Assembly: GCA_006503475.1 (NCBI GenBank)
Contig: RSEH01000115.1
Span: 81,379 to 145,378 of the forward strand
From: Stentor roeselii
Taxonomy: Eukaryota; Ciliophora; Heterotrichea; Heterotrichida; Stentoridae
Length of the DNA: 64,000 nt
Direction of reading: 5' to 3'
Both the position numbers and the translations under genes were made by a program. Shown here in pieces: positions 59,405 through 64,000 of this stretch (position 1 is the first letter of the stretch; the number at the start of each line of letters is the position of its first letter). The notes beneath the pieces are model-generated. The model ran no database searches and had not been told where the DNA came from. It saw nothing but the letters and a program-made list of their open reading frames with translations.

Positions 59405-59786
59405 AACAATCTCGGGTATACTTCATCTTTTATCTTTCTTCTTCGAAGCAGATTTGAGTGTGAGCAGCTTTGCTTTACAGTAATTCTAAGAATAGCAATT
59501 TTTTCCGATGCTCTTCAAATTGTTTGATTCTAAGTTCGTAAACACTCTCCTAATACTCTTCAGCAATCTCTAAAAATATTTTTCTCATTAGCATCCAGTC
59601 AGCGATACTATACTGTTGTATTTATTGAGCAAGTCGGTAGCTTGCTTTTACCTTCCTTATGCATACTGCGTAACCGTAACCTAAATAATCAGCTCTGGCT
59701 CTAGCGATTATTAGATTTTTTTTCACTTAATTATCATCATCTTCGGAATCTCTTCAAAAGCACTGCCAAATCATTACTTCCTTCAT
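59405..59786 (-). pseudogene. Possible relic of an unknown protein gene
   Basis: From an ATG at 59786 the minus strand keeps one frame with protein-like composition (MKEVMIWQCF, RADYLGYGYAVCIRKVKA, ADWMLMRKIFLEIAEEY, YELRIKQFEEHRKKLLFLE) but is broken by about six stops in 125 codons. No family recognised. It could be a decayed gene or chance. Confidence 0.35.
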
Positions 59787-60873
59787 TGAAAATATTTAAG
59801 TTCTGACAAATTCAAATATTATTTTTTAAACACCTGAAATTTCCAGAGATCAATACATACAAGAGAGAACTATATGATCTCAAAGAAGGAAATTTTTGTT
59901 AAGCAACAAAAATTATTATAATAAACTCACCCAAGTGGCATAAAATACTTATATTCAAGTATTAACCAAGCAGTAACTGCAAAAAAACTTAAAAATAATA
60001 CCTTTCAATCATATCTTTTTTCAAATCAAATTGGTTCAGGATATATCCAAGAAAAACACTAAAATATGATTTCCCATTACTTTATCAAAGTTTAAATAAT
60101 CTATTAATTGTAATCAATTAATAACTTTATAAGCAGTTAATATTAATCGGAAACAAACAAAGAGTAATTCCAAAATTTTTCTTTATTCAAGGAAAATACC
60201 TATGCTTCATTTTCAACCATTTTTTATTGAAGCAAGATCAATCAAATGAAAATATCTACCAGATCTGAATATATGCCATCCTAATTCTCCAAGTAACTCT
60301 AAAGATATTTTTATCAAATTTAACTTCTTCATGTAACGTATCAGTTTAAAGACTGTAAGAAAAGAGTTGAATTTTGTTGTAAGAAATGCAAAAGGAATGA
60401 TTAATAAATGGAAAGAAGCAGAAATAATTCCAAAAGCCTGAGAATTTTATTTGGTAGTGATTTAATAATATGCCTAAGAAAGGTATAAGTCATCTTATGA
60501 GTTGCTCAATAATCTTGCGGAGTAGTTTTGCTGATTGATCTCGGATGACTGATATAGTAACAGAGAATCTTGTATAAAGAAAAAATTATTTATAAGATGA
60601 GAAATTAAAAACTTGAATAAACTCTGAACATCCTGCTATTCTCCGCGTTACTGTCAAAGCAGAGCTCTTAAAATTTGGCCTGCCTTAAAGAAGAAGGATG
60701 AAATAAGGAGGCCGAGATTAAATTTTTTTGATGAAAGCTTATAATATTTCTGACTTTAAATAAATGATTCTACTGATTGAGCATCAATTTTTGAAAGTCT
60801 CATTATTTAATATATTGTAATGTTTGAATAGTATTGAAAAAATAACCAAATGATCTAGCTTTAAGGGTAATAA

Positions 60874-61431
60874 ATGGAAAAAAATGAAAGACGTCTAAAT
60901 GTTGCTCTTTTAGGAGATTCAGGAGTAGGTAAATCTGTGATTGCATTGAGATATGCTAAAAATGTCTTTGACCCAGATCACCTAGAAACAATAGGAATAG
61001 ATTTCAACGTAAAAATAGAGTCTCTTTTTGGAATTCAATTAAAATTTCAGATAGTATTTCAAATTTAGTTCAATATACCAGCTCGCACTGCTAAATGGTA
61101 TATTTTGGGAGCTATTTATGATAAAATACAAGTTATAATCATAGTTTTTGACAAGAATCAGCCTCATACCTTAAAAAATGTGAAATTTTGGATAAATTAC
61201 ATAAATGCTAACAGTTCTCAGTATTTTCCTAAAGTGAAATTCCTTGTTGGAAATAAAACTGATTTAGAATGCGAAGTGAGTTATGAAAAAGGCTTACAAA
61301 AAGCGAAAAAGTATAATTTGATTTATCTTGAAACAAGTGCCAAAAATAACCAAGGTATTAAAGAGTTGTTTGAGATGGTATTTATTTTGTGGGCTGATAT
61401 TTCTACTTTAAGGAAAGAAAAAAAAATTTAA
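60874..61431 (+). CDS. Divergent Rab/Ras-like small GTPase lacking G3, one 15-nt intron
   Basis: Exons 60874-61053 and 61069-61431 give 180 residues. G1/P-loop is intact (GDSGVGKS), G4 is NKTD, and G5 is ETSAK. The region of G3/switch II, normally WDTAGQE, reads FNIPART: the catalytic Gln and the metal-linked Asp are both gone. The switch I region (DPDHLETIGIDFNVK) resembles Rab proteins, and the usual Thr is present. It may bind nucleotide without normal hydrolysis. There is no C-terminal prenylation Cys (ends TLRKEKKI), so it is not lipid-anchored in the usual way. The intron lies immediately before the lost G3. A decayed copy lies 2 kb upstream on the other strand. Confidence 0.85.
61054..61068 (+). 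other. 15-nt intron of the Rab-like gene
   Basis: GTATTTCAAATTTAG, phase 0, A at position 10, in-frame TAG if retained. Counterpart of the dead intron in the 58.4-58.9 kb pseudogene. Confidence 0.88.
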
Positions 61432-63308
61432 AGAGTAAAATTTAGTTAATTATGCGATTTATTATAATTTACAAAGGTTTTGTTTATTAATAATTTTATA
61501 CTTCTAACATAGAATAAAGACAAACAAACAGCAGAATGGAAGGTAAACAGAAGTAATTTTTAGATATAAAACAATTATCAAAGAAATAATCTCACAAAAA
61601 AATCCTTTCAATTTATTTTCATTGAAATAATCACGTTTGTAAAACTGAATCTCAATATTTCTAATAATATTATCAATTAGAATAAATTTTTTATTTAATA
61701 ATAGAATTTCAAACTTTGAGAAAATATAATATTAGTTGTGATTTAATAAGTAAATATCAGCAAAGTAGCTCAAAGTCGGAAAATAAATCTTTATTAAGTA
61801 TAATTTCAAGGAATAAATTGTTTTATATTAAATAGTTTTGATATTTTTAATGTATTTCCATATTTCCTTTATTATTTTTGAATAAACCAATAAAGTGCAC
61901 AAAACATATTAGTATGAAGGCGAAGAAGTACCCGAATGCAGCAGTTATTAAAAATTCAAACATATAAGGAAAAATCAAAAAAAAGGAAGAAATAACACAA
62001 TAAAAACTATATGATGCTTGGAAAAATCATTCTCAGCAAGAATTATTGCACAGACATATCTATTCTCCATAAACCTAATCAAATTAATTCAAAACAAACT
62101 TTGCATAGAGATTATTCAGTAATATATTAAATGATGATTACTTAAGGGAACTAACTACTTCATCCAATTTTTTTATTCAATACCTGGCCACTTCATATAT
62201 ATGCTAAGAACTGATATAATAATCTAAGTTTAAGTGCTTTATTTTCGCTATTCTTGATCTTGATAAAATTATTTATGAGGTATAAAATTTTAAAAAAATG
62301 TTGCCCTTATTAGCGCATAATTATTTAAACTCTTTAAAACTTTGATGCACGTAATATTAGGTAAAATCTTTGATAATTAAAGATATTCATAATTTCAAGC
62401 ATCATCATGTTTCTTTTCTTTCAACAGATATAATAATACTGCTAATTTCTTGATTTAATTTGCTAATTTTGTCGATTAGGTTTATTTTTGTGAACCTCAC
62501 TAGAGAGTAAGGCATAATCTTTTCTAATAGGTCTGAATTAATCACAGCTTAATCATTTTAGTTCTTTATTTACAATACCATAGGCATTTAATGATTAAGA
62601 TATGGTATCACATTATTATTACCAGATATAAACAAAATCATTAAATATATAATTTAAAAACAAGTTAAATGCTAATAATAAAAATCGGCACTAAGGAATA
62701 TCTATAGAGCTCCTGCTGAAGTCCCAGAAAAATTAATTTAGAACTTGGAGATATACTCAGATTCTCTAATTAAAATCTTAATGCTTTGAATAAAAACTTA
62801 TGTAAATTAATTAAAAAGTAAAAATTGCACACGATGTTCATAAGCAAGTAAAAATTAACATCAGACAAAAAATACAAAGATCGAACATTGTCCTTCTGTT
62901 TCTCATGAAATTTTAGAATACTAGTGGAAAGGCCAATCAGAGTAAACTAATCGATACTTAGATGATAATTGATGATTAACAGAAAAAAAGATCCTAATTT
63001 ATCAAATACTCTATAGATTAAATTAGAAGAATAATATATAACTGATAATTTAGACATAGAATTTGTTGTGAGGATTTGAATGAATATTAATCTAAAGTCA
63101 CTTTATAAATCAATATTTTATTCGAAAGACAGACTTAATTAATTAGTAAATTCTTTGCCTTCCCTTTGAACAATCTTGAAGTATTATTTACTGAATTTAG
63201 CAGAGTATTCAACTAGTATTACAACGGAAGATAGATAATTAAAACTTTTGATTAGATTTTAGTATAAAATATTAAAGGTATATTTGGCTTGAAAATCTAA
63301 GTCTATAA
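61432..63308. other. 1.9-kb AT-rich gene-free region
   Basis: I see no open frame of note, no RNA gene and no repeat. The stretch is very AT-rich with frequent stops in all frames. Confidence 0.55.
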
Positions 63309-64000
63309 ATGGCGGAATCTGGTTCACACAGAGTAGTGAGAGAAGAAATACTCGAAATTCCTGGAGTTAATGATGACAGTAAAGGAGCTGAGCTTCAAAA
63401 GAAGATGTATAAGTACTATAAAAGGTATTCAAAATATAAAGAAAAAATATATTCCTGGCCGATGAATGTCTTTGAAAAAGGAGGACATTCAGCTTGTGTA
63501 TATTGCTGTTCTTACTCTCCTGATGGAAATTATCTGGCAACTGGGTCTGGAGATAGCACGATTAAAATCTGGAATATAAAATAAAAAAAAGAAGAGTTCA
63601 CTTTGAATGGACATTCAGATTCGTTATCTTGCTGTTCTTACTCTCCCAATGGAAATTATCTGGTAACTGGATCAAGAGACAAGACAATTAAAATCTGGAA
63701 TATAAAAGAGCAAAGAGAAGAGTTTACTCTGAATGGGCATTCAGATTCGGTATGTTGCTGTTCTTACTCTCCTGATGGAAATTATCTGGCAACTGGATCA
63801 GGAGACAATACAATTAAAATCTGGGATATAAAAGAGCAAAGAGAAGAGTTTAGTCTGTATAGACATTCAGCTTGTGTTTTATGCTGCTCTTACTCTTGTA
63901 ATGGAAATTATCTGGTAACTGGATCAAACGACTATAAATTTCATATCTGGAAATTAAAAAAGCAAAAAGTAGATTTGAATTTCAATAATAATACTAATGA
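63309..64000 (+). pseudogene. WD40-repeat gene interrupted by one in-frame TAA; runs off the right edge
   Basis: Starts MAESGSHRVV (TATAAATGG context). After about 50 residues, with IYSWPMNVFE, it enters WD40 blades of 42 residues (126 nt) that are almost identical to each other: YCCSYSPDGNYLATGSGD, TIKIWNIK. At 63582-63584 the codon where later repeats have GAG (IKEQREEF) is TAA. After it the same frame stays open to the end of the window through three more blades. It is a paralogue of the 47229-50927 gene. Either a fresh pseudogene, a sequencing or assembly error, or a case of stop readthrough; a 91-residue truncated product is also possible. Confidence 0.6.

Larger units (their letters stand above)
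57841..60873. other. 3.0-kb AT-rich gene-free region with pseudogenes
   Basis: Holds the reverse-strand Rab-like pseudogene (58390-58945) and a weaker minus-strand coding-like relic (59405-59786). The rest (57841-58390, 58950-59400, 59790-60873) shows no recognisable gene, RNA or repeat. Confidence 0.6.

Noticed and set aside
50928-60873. Transposon explanation of the long AT-rich spacers
   Set aside because: I saw no transposase, reverse transcriptase or clear terminal inverted repeats; the recognisable content is decayed copies of cellular genes.
59405-63584. Ciliate-type code with TAA/TAG read as Gln, which would open the 63309 frame and the 59.4-59.8 kb relic
   Set aside because: All intact genes end at ordinary stops with no internal TAA, TAG or TGA outside 15-nt introns, and genes end with each of the three stops. 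Stops in the relics replace Asp, Glu and other residues, not only Gln.
1-64000. tRNA or rRNA genes
   Set aside because: GGTTCGA-like strings (for example 13319, 14338) all fall inside protein-coding sequence with no A-box or cloverleaf; none seen in spacers.

Overview
This looks like macronuclear DNA of a heterotrich ciliate, most like Stentor. The evidence is: (i) six introns that are each exactly 15 nt (GTA...AG), which is a Stentor/Blepharisma trait; (ii) TAA, TAG and TGA all used as stops with TGG for Trp, i.e. the standard code, which fits Stentor and argues against Blepharisma, Paramecium, Tetrahymena and Condylostoma; (iii) intergenic gaps of only 4-40 bp, with starts embedded in AATAA(A/T)ATG-like context; (iv) ciliate-type gene content such as a P-type ATPase/guanylyl cyclase fusion, a CDPK and ciliary proteins. 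No telomere repeat is seen at either end, so this is an internal slice.

Bases 1-41.7 kb are very gene-dense and mostly conserved housekeeping or ciliary genes. In order: 3' part of a P4-ATPase/guanylyl cyclase, an SR140-like CID protein, a C2orf81 homologue, MZT1, two small unknowns (one prefoldin/URI-like), a folate-biopterin (BT1) transporter, TM9SF, an orphan family member, an OSBP-related protein with PH domain, NDUFAF7, a large coiled-coil protein with Pro-Gln-Gly repeats and beta-rich modules, a FAM135-type lipase, a protein disulfide isomerase, a RING protein, a coiled-coil protein, a small N-myristoylated protein, a CDPK, cullin-3, a RAD21-like kleisin, an unknown, NAE1 (NEDD8 E1 subunit), cathepsin C, ribosomal protein uS8 (RPS15A), an unknown and deoxyhypusine synthase. 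CUL3 and NAE1 act in one pathway (neddylation), only 2.5 kb apart.

Bases 41.75-64 kb are different: AT-rich, gene-poor, with kilobase-long gaps and multicopy, repeat-rich genes. These are two near-identical coiled-coil paralogues (one with a fourfold 84-nt repeat), an 18-blade WD40 protein fused to a pseudokinase, a large Cys-rich receptor-like membrane protein with 288-nt tandem repeats, a Rab-like GTPase that has lost its G3 motif, and a second WD40 gene with an in-frame TAA that runs off the right edge. The gaps hold pseudogenes, including a reverse-strand relic of the Rab-like gene whose 15-nt intron has lost both splice dinucleotides, and a relic of the orphan family whose intact member is at 12.2-13.1 kb. 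I read this half as a lineage-specific zone of gene birth and death.

A second large-scale signal is that the left 30 kb alternates between G/T-rich and A/C-rich blocks of a few hundred to about 1000 bp. The switches are sharp, fall inside genes and ignore coding strand.
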